Shown here: in pieces, positions 34,057 through 47,556 of the stretch
How positions within the stretch are numbered: the first letter of the stretch is position 1
Layout: each line of letters starts with the position of its first letter
Assembly: GCA_002794735.1 (NCBI GenBank)
Contig: NBAZ01000004.1
Location: forward strand, 1,550,001-1,614,000
DNA length: 64,000 nt
Direction of reading: 5' to 3'
From: Pyrrhoderma lamaoense
Taxonomy: Eukaryota; Basidiomycota; Agaricomycetes; Hymenochaetales; Hymenochaetaceae
The notes under the pieces: model-generated
Seen by the model: the letters and a program-made list of their open reading frames with translations, nothing else
What the model was told of the DNA's origin: nothing
Databases searched by the model: none
Made by a program: the position numbers and the translations under genes

Positions 34057-37000
34057 GCGCGTCTATTCGCGTTAAACGCGGTAGTGTCGTTGTTGGTCCG
34101 AGTTGCCAACACCCTCTACCAACATCAACTTCCTGCACAAGGATCCAGTGATATAACTTCGATTTACAGTACATTCAACCTATTGCCCATCCTGGCGTCG
34201 TCCTCGATACAACAGCGGCCAGTACCCGCTCCCGTGCTCGCTCATCATCGCACAGACGAGGATTTCATCAATCGCTCCTTACTTGACCAAATCGAGACTG
34301 ACGCAGACACAGATCCTGTATTTTCTTCAGACTCTGAAGCAGCTGGTGCAAGCATTGGAGGCGGAGGTAGTGGGCGTAACTTTGGCTCCTCCTCATCACA
34401 ATCATCAGTAGAGTCTTCTGGTGTTTCATTTCCCTATCAGTTACAGCTTCAGACCCAACAACCGCAACGAAGTGACTCTCCAACAGGAAAGAGGTCAAAC
34501 ATGGCTTATTCAGCTCACAATGAGCAATTTATGCATACTCCACAACAATCTTTGTATCATAATCAGAGCTCTGAGCCTCCTTCAGAGTTTGCTCCTTTCT
34601 CAGACGACTCCCAGACGCCTGGAGGTCCTTTTGACAATAACTCGTACCGTAATAACCCGATATTTGGACCTTTCCTTCCTTCCCGTGTACGACAGGTCTC
34701 AGCTGCAGCACCAGCGACTGCATTCGGGAACGATTCAAATTCTTACTCTCATTCACAATATAATACTGGTTTAACCTCAACCGACGTTTATGGTACACAC
34801 CAACAAGTCGCTCAAATGAATCAGCAACAACAACAAATTAATGGTATGCGTGGGTTCGATTATATGACTGACAACCAGGGCCTCAAAACAAATGGAAAGC
34901 CTATGTTCTCAAACATCGATCCATTCAGTTCTGGAGGTGCAACAATAATGCAAGGTCATCAACTGAACAAGCAGAGCCAGTCTCAACAGCAACAACAACA
35001 ATTGCATTCCTATGTCAATCAGTCGTTTTCAAATGGAATGGTACAAGGCCAAACACACTCTCAGACCCCATTTGGCCCACACATCTCGACGAGCAATAGT
35101 GGAGTAATGGGAGGACCCAATCACTCAAATGTCAATGGACTGGGAAATGTTAGTGTTACCACTCAACAAGAAGAAATATCCACCATTTTTGTTGTAGGCT
35201 TCCCGGAGGACATGCAGGTATGTGGATTTCTTTAATTGCTTGTGAATTTGTTTGACCTTTAGTTTTTACCTAGGAACGGGAATTCCAGAATATGTTTACA
35301 TTTTCATCCGGCTTTGAGGCTGCCACACTGAAGATACCAAACAAAGATTCTACGGCATATGGTGCAAACCCTTCCGCAGCCGCCAATGCTGTTAGCCCTG
35401 CTGGACGTGCTTCTTTCCCTATGACATTCTCCTATAATGCGAGTGACCCTTATAACTTGATCACAATGAACCAAGGTGGTGTTGTTGATAATCGTGATGG
35501 CTCCAGTGGCTGGCCTTCTGCGGATCTCAATGATCTTGCAGGAGGTATGAATACCAATCAGCCTCCCTCGGGGCACCGCGAAAGCAGATCATTGGATTTG
35601 CCAAATTTAGAACTAGGGCTGAAGCTTTGGCTGCACGAGATCTTCTACAGGGTCGACGAGTTGACATCGAAAAGGGGGCTATTCTGAAGGCGGAAATGGC
35701 GAAGAAGAATCTTCATACGAAACGCGGTGTTGGTCCTCTTGGGGCACCTTTGAATGTTAATGTTGGTGTCCCAGGTGCTGGTAATAATAGCATGCATCCA
35801 GGGATGGCTCTTAACAGTGGTGGGGGCCTTGGTAGTATCTCCGAGGGTCTTAGCAGCATGACAGGAATTCTTTCGCCGACATTAGGAGGACCCGAAGCAT
35901 TGTCGGCCCGTGAACGCGAGCTAGGAACTCTTGGTGCTATGGGCTTGACGAGTCTCACACGCCGTGATGTTCAGGATGAAGATCGTGAATTGCGTCGTCG
36001 TCGTGAATATGGCTCGGTTGGCGCACTCTCCAATGGACTAGGTGCCCTAAATCTTCAAACTACCAGAGGTGCCCGTGAGCGACTGGAAGAAGATGAGCGC
36101 GAACGTGAAAAGCGTAGGAAAGAAAAAGAAGCTGAGCGGACCGGCCGTCTTCGAGGAGGTAGTCAAGCAGCCTATGATGCTTTCCATCCTATAACAATTC
36201 CTCAGCGTCAGCAAATGGGGTCCATCATGTCCCCTACTGAAGCCATGAGCGCTCATCCATTTGCGACAACTCAGTTATTCTCACCACAAGAAAGCATTGG
36301 TGCCCGAAGTGTGGATGCTTGGCCAATCCCATCTTCACAGAGCCAAAGACTTGGAAGTATTGGTAGCGGGCTTCCGTCCGTCCGAGCAACGTCCCTCAGT
36401 ATCACGACGAGTACAGGGAGCCTTCAGCAGTCTTCTCATGAGCAAAGTCCTACGGAGACTGCTGATGCTACTCGTGGTGGAGGTTCCGAGCATCCTTCCC
36501 AGGAGCCTGAACTACTATCTCCTTCTGGAATTGCGTTGTCTTCGCAGCCTTCAATGTCCTCTTTGGGTCACGCTCTCGGCCGTACTCACCAACAAACGAA
36601 GGAGTGATGTCCACCTCATATCTAAATAAGGCCTCTGAGCAAGTAATACAGAAAGGTACACAGATTCTAGGTCAAAATATTCCTCCCCTCCCGAATTCTG
36701 TATCTTCAAGTGTATCGGGCTCGAGAAGCAGCAGCAGCAGTAGTATTGACGAAGAAGTTTCACGTACTATTGGGACTATCGATGTCAGTTCACAGCAGGG
36801 CACTATGTCTCCCCAACTTCCCTCTCCAAATTCTGGTGCAAGCTCTGGGCAGGTTCGCGATCAAATGCATCAGATCAGAATCCTCCTGTAAGTTTCCCCT
36901 CTTCCATTTCATGTTACTCAAATTGTTTATCTAACGCTTAAATCAGATTAATACTCTGTATGTGGGAAATCTGCCTACATCTCCTCCCCCTGGAGCTCAG

Positions 37001-37716
37001 CCAGGATATCTTGAGGAAAGTCTTCGAAACCTTTTCTCTCGTTGTGCTGGCTATCGTAAGTTGTGTTTCCGGCAGAAGAGTAATGGACCCATGTGTTTTG
37101 TTGAGGTATGTTGACATTCTGAAATTTTTACCTCAGTAACTTCACTGACATATCTTATCTAGTTTGAAGACGTCAATTATGCCTCAAAGGCTCTGAGTGA
37201 GTTGTATGGCCACAATCTCAATGGGCTAGTCAAAGGAGGTATCAGACTTTCATACAGTAAGAATCCTTTGGGCGTTCGGACTCCAACGAATGTTGCCAAC
37301 GGAGCTGGTATCCAACAAGGCTTACATCAGTTTAACGCAAGCTCTTTTCCGAGCTTACAGGAGGCCTTAACTCGACAGCAGTCTGGAGGACTATCTATAG
37401 ACATAAGTGCCATTAGAAGCCGTAGAGAAGCAAACGAAGTGACGTCACCAACACAGTATTTTACGTCTTCCCCACCCCCTCCACGATTTTTCTCCCCTCC
37501 TCCATCTTCAAATTATGCCTTCACCGGACTAGCGAATGCTCCTGGGCTCAATAGATCTAACAACATCAGTTTCACATCTACTTTTTCTCCTTTCGGTTCC
37601 TCAACTCCCCTGAAATGAGTGTCTCACAGATGGGTCTGTCTGACTCGACCGACACTGTAAACCCTAGTAACAGCTTGTCGACTACTCCTGGTTTAGAGAC
37701 AACTCGTTCACAATGA
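34057..37716 (+). CDS. Whi3/Scw1-type RRM RNA-binding protein
   Basis: Cytoplasmic RNA-binding protein of the Whi3/Scw1 group, which controls cell cycle and cell wall mRNAs. The first RRM starts at [13 protein letters not shown] (about 35176), is split by an intron at 35218-35273, and resumes at [21 protein letters not shown], ending [20 protein letters not shown]. The second RRM has [15 protein letters not shown] (about 36945), [36 protein letters not shown] and a final [13 protein letters not shown]. Between and before them are Gln-rich, low-complexity tracts. The frame is open from 34057 without an ATG until 34501, so the start is either 34501 or an upstream exon. Four single-base losses are needed to keep one protein: 35570-35573, 36594-36596, 36874 and 37607-37610. 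After the last one the protein ends at 37716. Confidence 0.9.
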
Positions 37717-38858
37717 TTGATAGGATCAGTTGTGTTTTTCTTTCACTCAAGAATTCAACTTCCAACTTCAATGTTACTTTGTATTTGTCAAGCAATTTTT
37801 TCCAGCATCTTATTTCTTTTGCCTTTGTAGTCACAACATATCTTTTCGGCTTGGACGTTTCATTATTTCCATATACTCCAACAACCAGTCTTATTACTTT
37901 CCCCATAGTTTTTTTTGCGCAAACTACATGAAATTCGCCATAATTTTTCTGCCACTGAACAATTGCGCTACCTTTCCTCAAACATAAATACCAAACCTGT
38001 TCAAGATTCCAATTTTCGTTTTCCAACATTATTTACTTATCTCTCTCTCTGATTGTTTGCACTCTACAATCCTGTTTGCTAACATTGTCTCAATTGTGCT
38101 GTTTTGATCCGAATTTGCCTTCATCCATAGTTTTTGCATATAGCATACTCGTATACTTTTGTTCGTCCTATTTTCTTCACATCTTATCCTCCATCCATTC
38201 CATTTTTTTTCTGGGTTATCATAACAATACTGCCTTTTTTCAAACCCCGTCTTTTCCCCTCCTAACTCTCACCCACTATGTCAAACAACAAGACCTCTTT
38301 CAATCCGTCTTATTTCTTCTTTTTTCATGCAATCTTGTCCATTTCTAAGCCAAACAAATCCTTCTTCTCTTACCGTCAATCTTATCAATTCGATACAAAT
38401 CTGCACTTCGCTCAAACGTATTACCGTATACTCCAGTTTATAGCTTTGTATGTCTTATGTCCTACCTTGCGACTTCCATCTGCATAATATGGATATGATA
38501 TGAACTTTAGTTTCTGCTCCATTCTTTCACTTGGCTGTGATTTTTGTATCGGATATTCAGTCTTCATTGTCATATATGTTATATTTGTAGTGCAAAGAAG
38601 AAACATAGCGTCGTGTTCAGGGAAAGACGCACAGATTCTATGTGATCATTCTTTATTTTTAACAAATTAAGATAATTACCTATATGAGATCAATTCCTAG
38701 GTCGAACAGCTGTGTTTGAGCTAGTGTTGACACGTGGACAACAAGTAAAACTATGTTACAAACCATATACCACCTATCAACTAAGACATGAAGAAGAAAA
38801 TATGATGCACTCAGTGAGATAAGTAACTTTTGTCGAGTAGTATGTAATTAATGTAAGT
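37717..38858. other. Convergent intergenic region, 1.1 kb
   Basis: Strongly T/C-rich on the plus strand up to about 38600, as expected for a long 3' UTR of the RRM gene. Short ORFs here are low-complexity and unsupported. Confidence 0.4.
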
Positions 38859-41800
38859 CTACAGAACCGGAGAAGATGTGGGTGGGAATGTTACTTGAGA
38901 AAACTCGGTTGTCATTTCCTCGACCTTGCATTCCTCATTTGCATCCTCCATCGCCTGCGAGATAATGCTCATATCTACTAGATCAATATCATCCGAGGAA
39001 GGTTCGGATACAACTACGTATTTTTCTCGATCTTCGGGTCTGACACGATCAGCGAGTGTAGTAAGCGAGGCTTCTCTAAGAGGTCCAGAGGGCTTTTCTG
39101 TATCAGGTAGTAAAACGACTCCTTCGATTATATCCTGCGTCGCCCTTGTAGAATCCAGGTCTGCACATGAAGACGGATACGTTGCCGTCCATGATTCGAG
39201 GAAATTGTATCTGTCATGTTGATGAGGCAGATCTCCAACAAAGTGACTTTCCCCGCGACGAAGTTGATTTCGCAAGTTCGTCTTAGGGACTTTTAGGTCT
39301 GCATCTCCGAAGCAGTTCTTCAGAACCTTGATAAATTGGTGAGTGGAGTATGTCAGTCTTTACAACGAATTAAGATGTGGGAATGATGTGAACTCTACCC
39401 AAGGACCAAGGACATTCCTCCGTTCCTTCGTCATCCGTCGATTTCGAACAGGAAGATGGACGTTATTAAATGTGTTCATCTTACCTAAAGGTGGCACCTC
39501 CTTATTGATGTGTGTAAAAGGGGTAACGGGAGACTTGCGTTTGCTTCCTTCGGGATGGTTCTTCAATACATGATTCAGATAATCAAAGCGATTATTGTAT
39601 GTTTGATCGCATCCTAGAAAGCAATTCTGGTTTAATTTTAAGCAAAACTTTCAGAATGAGATTATAAACCTTTGTAAGCACATATTATATGTCTGTTTAC
39701 ATGGTTTTGCGAATGTTGAATCAATGCTTCTCTTTTTTTAAATCGCCGCGCGCAGTTATCCCAGCTACATGGGAACACCCTTTCCTGTATGATTATGTCT
39801 AGCCTCGTACTCCGGTACATGAATTAGGGTAATCTCACAGATTCAGGCATCTCTTCAGCATGTTCCTGAACATGTTTACGAAGATTTTCCGCACTGTTGC
39901 CTATGAATAAGCAATCAGTCCACAGACATGGTCGCTTATTCAATCGAGATGCTGCAAGCTGAAAAGCTTGGTTTGCTACGGTATTACTTTAGCACATACA
40001 AGTCAGATGGATTATGTAGATGGTTAGTTACCTTGTTTCCTTTGTTCCTCTGTTGTGATTGTGTAAAGTTCAACATAAAAAAATCAGCTAAATCATAATT
40101 TTGTTAGATAGAAATGGAGCTTACCTTGTTCTGCAGAAAGTACCTCCTGGCCTCTAGGATCCTCTGATTCTGAAGCACGACCGAATTGTTCATGTAGAGA
40201 TTTAGAGCCATTCGGCTCGGTCTCAACGGTCTGATACCTTTTTTTCAAGGCGGGGGATAGTGAAGGCACCTCCACGTATATTTCCAACGGTTTACTTGGT
40301 TTCCATTTGATCTTAGATGACTTGCGAGATTGGATAACAACAGGTTCAGGCGAGCTCGGTGGTGAGGGCAAAAACAAGGGATCATCGGGAGCTTCTTTTT
40401 GGTCAAGATTTGACTCAAATCCAGCTCGGTCTGTGCTTGAGGCGCGAGACTCAGTATTAGAATCAGGTACAACAGCCTCACGAGTAGAATCAATCACGTC
40501 CTCTTGGGCTCCAAAGTCAGACTGAGCCAGATCTTTTTCGGGATCACCTGAGTGTTTGTCTTGTTCCTGGGGTTCTAACAAGTCGACGTCGATATGTAGA
40601 CCGTTATCTAATTGAGATTCGTTTTCAATCCCAACATCTATGATATTTATTGGATTATCAGTTTTCATGGGATCTGATTCAGAACAATTCAGAAGTGGGC
40701 CTTCTGTTAGCTTATCCGCTCCTGGGCCATTTTCTCCATCGATAGACACCGAAGGTATTATTCCAACTGGAGTCTCCACTTCTTTACCCGTTTCCGTAAT
40801 ATTAGATATTGTCGCATATTCATCTATTTTCTCAGGGGCTTCTGCTTCAGTGAGATCTATGTTAGCAGTAGAAATCGATTGAATGGACAGAATTTTATCG
40901 TTTGCATCTGAGGAAGCAGTATCAAGTACTTGTTTCTTTGTCACTGGATTGCTATCGTCAGGTCAGGAGAACCTGATGCCTTTCGCTTTGCTCCCATTGA
41001 TAGAGGGGCTAGAGCTCGTATAACATCTCTAAGGATATTGCTCCTATTCATATGCATACCTTGCATGGAGAGAACAGAAGGACTGGGCCTATATGAGATT
41101 GGCCGGGAGACAATAGCTGGGCTAGCTTGTCTTGCCTCTTTTTGCTCATCTTGGGCTTGATGGACTTAAATTGAGAAGATTAAATTTATCAAAGCATTAA
41201 ATAGTTGAAAACAGGATGAGATAGCTTACTGAATAAACCGATGAACTCACATCACTAGAGACATTAGGAACTACACTCGAAGCCTCAGGTATATATGCTT
41301 GATTTAGAATTGATGTCAAAGAATCTTGACGAGTAGGTTGTAGAGAAATGGCAGCTTTCTGAGAATCTTTCTCCTTGAGGGAAACCGGAGGAATTTGGAG
41401 TCCAGTCTTTGTCACGTTCGATACTGTACTGTCTCGATGCTGTACCCCATCAAATATTGGAACTGCAGATGACGGTCCAACAGGTGATTTCTGATAGGTT
41501 ATCAGATTATTAACGATGGATTAGGCAAAAATGTATATGAGCTCACCGCATTACTATGAACCACGTTTGGTATTGCACCTTGTTTATGAAGGAACGTATG
41601 CTGATCATAACCCGGAACATTGAACCATTGTGTTTCTGTCCCCACCTGTTGTCGCTCCGTTTGCATCCCGCTCTCTTCATTCAAACTGAAACCAGAGACT
41701 TGGTGTTGCAAAGAAGTATGTTTCTGTAGTGTCTGTCGCGCAACATTGATTGGTACTTGCTCCAAACTATGTAATACCTCCTGTGCCTTTGCATGCGAGT

Positions 41801-43150
41801 CATTTATGGCGGGCGTACTGAGTATCAGTGGTCCGGTATAGTTGGGCCAGCGGAATATGATGTTTGATATCTACTCTGCAAAGCATTCTGAGGATTCAAT
41901 CCAATAGAGGGATTACTGACAGTACCAGCAGTACTAGTTGTATTTGCTCTCGTCTGATTGGATGAATTCACTTCTTGGGTGGGGCTGATTGAAAACTCTG
42001 TGATGAGATGGTGTTCCCCCCTTGTGAGGCAGAGGATGTAGGAGCTGAATATTCTCCTAGAGCACCCGCTAGAGTAGAGCTTGAGCTCTTCCCCAATAAT
42101 CCGACATGGACTGCTATAAACAGACTCTTGGGTTTGTGCATTGATCGTGTACGGTTGTACTGGTATATATTGTTTTTGGTATCCCACTCTAGAAGAAACG
42201 CCTTCTTAAGTTGATAATCGAGTTCTACTGACAGATTTAAAAAGGAGAAGGCGTACTTGTACTAGACTTCTGATTGGTTTGGAGATTCTGATATGAGGTG
42301 TTTTGTGTCATTGGGTGCTGCGCAAATGGAGAAGCGGCGCTACTTGGAGGTGTTTGAAAAGATGGAGCTGGAGGTATATGGTACTGCTGCCGCTGAGTAC
42401 CTTGATAGATGCTCTGTTGTTGTGACTGATACTGACGGTTCTGTTTATTTGTATTCGATACTTGATTATGAGTTGTAGTAGCGGGATTTCCAAAGTATTC
42501 CCAGTTGTTATTTGGTTGCGAATTATCTACATAGGGACTTGGGTTGTGAACGGTTGAAGATGTCTTCATAGCTTGAGGACGGGATTGCTGGGATGGGTTA
42601 AACTTGCAATGAATGTTAGTAGGGACTGGAGATAATTCGATACACACATTACGCACTTCTGTTATGTATGCATCACTAGTTTGATGTGCTTGCATTCCTA
42701 CTACGGGCTGCGGATACATAGACATGGTACTTGGCTGCATTTGGGATGTTGTATTGCAGAAGGAAGAAAACATCGCTCCAGCATGAGGATGCTGATTACT
42801 AACGGGAACTAAGGCAGACGAGTTCAAGGATGCTAGTGGTGTGATACTGGAGCCGAGACCTAAGTCTTGTAAGGTACGCCTACAAAGGAATAATAATATG
42901 TAAGCCACAGCAACAATGACCATAGCAGGATAACTCACTCAGCCCGCCTTCCCTCCTCAACAAGCCGTCGCATTTTCTGTAATTTCTCAAAGTTCTGGAG
43001 TCCAGTCCTTGTTCTTTCCTCTAAAGTCTCTTGAAGTTTCTTGAACTCTCGTGCTGTCTGCAAAGCTTGTTCTGGAGTAACTATAGGTACAGCCGATAGA
43101 GGTGGAGGCACAAATTGCCATGGATTGTTAGAACCGGAACCAGAAGCCAT
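38859..43150 (-). CDS. C2H2 zinc-finger protein, Gln/Ser-rich
   Basis: Probable single large gene. ATG at 43150 (MASGSGSNNPWQFVPPPL). A likely coiled-coil follows (EQALQTAREFKKLQETLEER...EKLQKMRRLVEEGRRAE), then several hundred Gln/Asn/Ser-rich residues, a segment NRSNILRDVIRALAPLSMG, an acidic Ser-rich stretch, and near the C-terminus C2H2 fingers: RPCLWTDCLFIG...LRKHVQEH (about 39950-39850), FPCSWDNCARRFKKREALIQHSQNH and ICAYKGCDQTYNNRFDYLNHVLKNH. After that come basic and acidic tails ending TSSPVL. A DNA-binding regulator is likely. At least six introns. One-base losses are needed at about 41833 and at 40956 (reads PDLTDSNPVTKKQVLD). It could also be two adjacent genes; I favour one because the frames chain without room for a promoter. 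Confidence 0.68.
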
Positions 43151-43339
43151 TGCGAAGCATGTACGCGACAAGTTGTCAAAGTAGCGTCTGAGTCTATCGA
43201 CAGTCTAATATCGCCAGAATGACGGTGATGATGAGTGAACAAGAAGAAGACACGAAAAACCTGAACCAAAGTACGCGTTAGAGTGTCACAAATGGAGATT
43301 ATAATCCATGTGATCTCATATACTTGTTCACTTGCCCCG

Positions 43340-44816
43340 ATGTTGTCTATAAAATCAATCTCTCGCGTGCTGCCACGCTCTCGGTCGTTTGCTTCAGTCT
43401 CAGGAGGCTCAAGTACAGTAAATCCCTATACAGTTGGTCCTTTCCAAGTATTTGACAGGAACGTGAAATGTATGCAAAAGGATCGTGCGGCGTCGAGAGA
43501 TGATGGAGCTCGAAGTCGGACAGTAGACTATGTTCGTGACGAGGTCGCAGATAGACTATTTGAACGTTTTCTTGTGAGTATTACTATCTACTGATACTGA
43601 TTATCCGCTCACTCCCGTCCCATAATAATTTTTTCAGGATATAAAACGCTCTTTCAATTCCGTAGTCGATCTCGGTTCAGGTTCTGGTCATCTTACGAAG
43701 TTATTTGAACCCGAAAATGCAAAGAAGGTTATCATGCTAGATATGAGCCGTGAGTCATCTGGATCTCTTATCATATTTTGCTACATATTGAACTTCGTGT
43801 AAGAGAAGAGCCTGAAACGAGACGGCGATGAAGAATTTGCAAGTGTGTTTCCCGACTATTATGTGGTCTTCGGATATTGATAGTTTCCTAGTTGATATCG
43901 AACGAATTCCTTGCGATGAGGAAAACCTCTTGCACACCATTAAACCAAACTCTCAGGAAGCAATTCTATCTTGCCTAAGTCTTCATTGGGTTAATGATCT
44001 CCCAGGTTTATTGTGCCACATAATAATCAAGTAGACCACTACTAACAGTATGAACCAGGTGTACTTGTTCAAATCAGAGAAGCTCTAAGGCCGGACGGTG
44101 TCTTCTTGGGTGCATTATTTGGAGGAGATACGCTCTTTGAGTTAAGGTGGGTAACATCTGTAACTATCTTTCCTTGAGGCTAGACACTGATGCCTCACGA
44201 AGAACATCTCTACAACTGGCAGAAGTCGAGCGCGAAGGAGGTATATCGCCTCGTGTCTCACCTATGACAGGTTGTTTCTTTGACAACATTATTGTATTGC
44301 CAGCTGATCAATGTGAAAAGAAAGTAGTGATATGTCAAATTTGATGGGTCGAGCGGGATTCACTTTACTAACAGTAGATGTTGACGAAGTCAAGGTTACA
44401 TATCCAAGTATGTGGGAACTTATGGACGATCTGAGAGATATGGGTGAAAGCAACGCTGTTCTCGGAAGGTCGGTAACCCTTGGTTATATGTTGGGTTCTG
44501 TACTCAGCGTCTAATGTAGAAGGAACTACATCCACCGTGATACTCTTGCTGCTGCTTCGGCCATTTATAAAGGTACCTATCGGGTTGCTCAGACTTCTGT
44601 AGAACGAGATATTGATCACTGAGCTAGAACTGCATGGGAATGAAGATGGGACCATTCCTGCAACATTCCAAGTTATATTCGTCGTGAGCACTAGTTATTT
44701 AGCTATATAGTAATTTATCACATCTCTGACCATTTCTTCCGATCTACCAGATTGGATGGAAACCAGCCCCAAGTCAACCAAAGGCACTGGAAAGGGGTCC
44801 GGAAGACACATCTTAA
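43340..44816 (+). CDS. NDUFAF5-type complex I assembly methyltransferase
   Basis: Mitochondrial SAM-dependent protein of the NDUFAF5 family, which hydroxylates an arginine of NDUFS7 during complex I assembly. ATG at 43340 gives a typical presequence ([19 protein letters not shown]). Motifs: [31 protein letters not shown], the SAM-binding [119 protein letters not shown] and [16 protein letters not shown]. About eight short introns. The junction near 44272-44325 does not splice cleanly in frame and may hide another lost base. It converges on TRM10 with only about 100 bp between stops. Confidence 0.93.
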
Positions 44817-44915
44817 AGACGTCCTATAAGCTGCAGTGGTAAAATCTTAATCATCTACGACCGTCGAGGATAATTATACAAGTTTAGTATCACCGCTATT
44901 CAGCAGTTATTTACT

Positions 44916-46115
44916 CTATGCCGGACCAAAAGAGTCATCTATCTGTAATACAGCACCATCTTCTTTTACGACAATTGCTTCTGTTGCCTCCATCGCCTGA
45001 TAGTTGTGAGCATCAACTTGTGAACTGTTCTGAAATTTGCGTTTCGGCATCACACTATACAACGCCTGTTCCCAACTTCTCGTCTCTACCCAGTTCACGA
45101 GAATCTCGAAAACTTGATTTACGGTCAAAACTTTTCGGGTTGTCATTTCGGTCATGTACTTTCCGATTGGAAGACGGGCAGTTCGTACTCCTGATGCTTC
45201 TGCTCTATGTTTGCAAAGATCCTATGTAAAGGTGATAAACATATGTGTCAACTTTTTGTAAGAAAGGGCGTACTTTGTAACGATTACGATCGACTATACC
45301 ACCAAGGATGTAAGATTCCCCTTCCTTTAACTCATCAAGCTCGTCATTTGCATCTGCGGTCAGATAAACAACGGAGTCCTTCCCACATCTTGATGGCTTT
45401 TGAATTTCTTCACTAACAGAACTTGCTTCTTCTTCGCCTTTTGAGGATGTTCTTTCCTCTGTCCATAAATGCTCATAACTTTCTTCCCACCACTCGCATC
45501 CTGTCCAACGACGATATCCGGAATCGTTCTCACTATCTAGTCGTGCTTTAAGGCGACCACTTAGTGAAGAAAATAACATAGAGGAAAAGGGACAAGGGGA
45601 TCGCCTATTAGCAGCATAACAGTATGCGAGCTGAGAGGCCAGAGAGTTTATTTCCTACGTTGATTAAATATTATAGGTAGCAGATATATTTCAATGTATG
45701 TATGTACTAAGCTAATTAACTATATGCGCACCTTCTCAAACATTTTGTCATCGAAACCAAGATCAACGACAATTCGAGCGGAAAACGGCTGCTTGGGTCC
45801 GTTTATTTTTTGCTTCTTGCGAATTGGTTCCTCTTCGTCAACATCGCCAGCCTCGACACGTTCACGTCTCTCGCGCTTCTTCTCCTTTTTTGCGGCCTTT
45901 TCACGCCGACGTCTTTCTAGTTTCTTTTCCTGGATCATAGCGGACTTTGCAAGTCTCTTCTTTGCTCTCTTTGAAAGTGGCTGGTCTGTAATTGGTACGT
46001 TAGGTTGTTTTGTAACTGATTCTGTAGTTGTATCAGCACAGTCCGGCGTGTCATCATGTTCACCAGTTTTTTCAGATGCATCAAGCTGCGTTCCATTAGT
46101 ACAATCTGAAATCAT
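44916..46115 (-). CDS. TRM10: tRNA (guanine(9)-N1)-methyltransferase
   Basis: SPOUT-class methyltransferase making m1G9 in tRNA. The first in-frame ATG is at 46115 (MISDCTNGTQLDASEK). A frame open slightly further upstream suggests a possible 5' exon. The N-terminus is acidic then strongly basic (KKRLAKSAMIQEKKLERRRR). Conserved core: ARIVVDLGFDDKMFEK, EINSLASQLAYCYAANRRS, DSVVYLTADANDELDELKEG, YILGGIVDRNRYK, CKHRAEASGVRTARLPIGKY, TRKVLTVNQVFEILVNWVE and EQALYSVMPKRKF. Introns at about 45653-45722 and about 45222-45273. No frame break found. C-terminal tail of about 35 residues after the core. Confidence 0.94.
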
Positions 46116-46395
46116 ATCCGTTCCCTGTTCGTGCAGCGTCAAAGCTGTTTTCTAAGCAAAGGAAGCATATAGTAACGTTAACAAGCTACAAAACCTTTGA
46201 GTCACCGTCGATCAAGTTTGGACTTTAGTATGTGAGATAATCGGCCGCGGGACGAAACACACGACCATCATAATACCGACACTAAAGACGGATTGCAAAC
46301 TAAAGTTTGTGGCAATTTGTGTTGCCTCTCTTGCCTTTATTATATATCGTACAGTCTTTCGTCTTTACGAACAGAAACTAGTTATAACATCCGTC

Positions 46396-47260
46396 ATGGC
46401 GGCGCCTTTGATAGTAAAAGCTACAACCAAACACACTGCTACTGTTATCTTCGTCCATGGCTTGGGTGACTCAGGTGCTGGGTGGCTTCCTGTGGCTGAG
46501 ATGCTCGGTAAGGATCCAAATTAAATCATGTAAAATGGGTTCTACCAAATGCGTGAGTTAACGCCTTTTACTAAAATTCTATAAATGTGATTAATCTCTT
46601 TTAGTCCCGTTATGCCTGTAACTGCTAACGGAGGTGCAAGGATGCCTTCCTGGTATGTCACGATGCAGCTATGAAATGGTATATCTAATTGGTTTTCGAA
46701 AGGTTCGATATTAAGGATTTTGGTTTCAAGAGCCAGGAAGATGAAGAAGGGATGCTTAAGACTGTTTCTACCTTGAATTCTCTCATCTCAGAAGAAGTTG
46801 ATAATGGAATACCTGCTTCACGAGTTGTTCTTGGAGGGTTCAGCCAAGGTGGAACAATGAGTTTGCTTACTGGACTTACAAGTGAGAGACAACTAGGTGG
46901 TATTGTTTGCCTAAGTGGATGGGTACCTCTTCGCCAGAAGTTTGCATCGGTAAGGGACAATTGCGTATACAAGATTGGATTCATCACTTTGAACTGATTA
47001 CCTATGATTTGAAGATGATAACTGATACTGCGAGGTCAATTCCGATCTTCTGGGGTACGGGTACACACGATCCTATTGTTCGATTCGATTTTGCTACTAT
47101 GTCGCATCAATTGGTGACAAAAGCGGGAATAAAAACCGCAATGGATGAAAACCCAGTCGGGTTAACGTTCAAGACATATCAAGGTCTAGAGCACTCTGTT
47201 CATCCTCAAGAACTAGCAGATTTGAGTGCATGGCTAAAGCGTGTTATAGCAGATAATTGA
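46396..47260 (+). CDS. Acyl-protein thioesterase (APT1 family), copy 1
   Basis: Alpha/beta hydrolase that removes palmitate from S-acylated proteins or acts as a lysophospholipase. ATG at 46396 (MAAPLIVKATTKHTATVIFV). The oxyanion region is HGLGDSGAGWLP. The nucleophile is in GGFSQGGTMSLL (about 46839-46869), the catalytic Asp in WGTGTHDPIV and the His in QGLEHSVHPQE. Introns at about 46554-46603, 46652-46703 and 46950-47013. Near 46521 one T is missing: the frame runs into a stop after KDPN, while one added base reads KDPNLNHVKWVLPNAPVMP. All catalytic residues are intact. A related copy follows about 0.3 kb downstream. Confidence 0.92.
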
Positions 47261-47556
47261 CGTTCTATAATATTATTAATATTGTTTTCCACTTGATTCA
47301 AAGCGAGAGTACTTTAAATAAATAGACTATCATTTGGGCACAGTCAACTGTAAAATGATTTATCTTAGTTCGGAGGTAGGTCAAGGACGACTTCATTCTT
47401 AAAGTCCAGCCACCCGGACCCTATTTGTCACTATGTCTTGAGCGCTAGTAAAGGCCTAGTCGATCAGATTAATCACAACTGGTTTTGCGTCCTTCTATAT
47501 TTGTTATTAAACCATTATCAAGTCCTGACAGAAATAGCGTTCCTACACTAACCACT

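Noticed and set aside
38076..38487. T/C-rich ORFs after the RRM gene
   Set aside because: Composition is that of a pyrimidine-rich 3' UTR; no domain, and the frames are Phe/Ser-rich only.
46396..47260. Thioesterase copy 1 as a pseudogene
   Set aside because: Only one lost base and all catalytic residues are intact; the same kind of loss is found in essential single-copy genes nearby.
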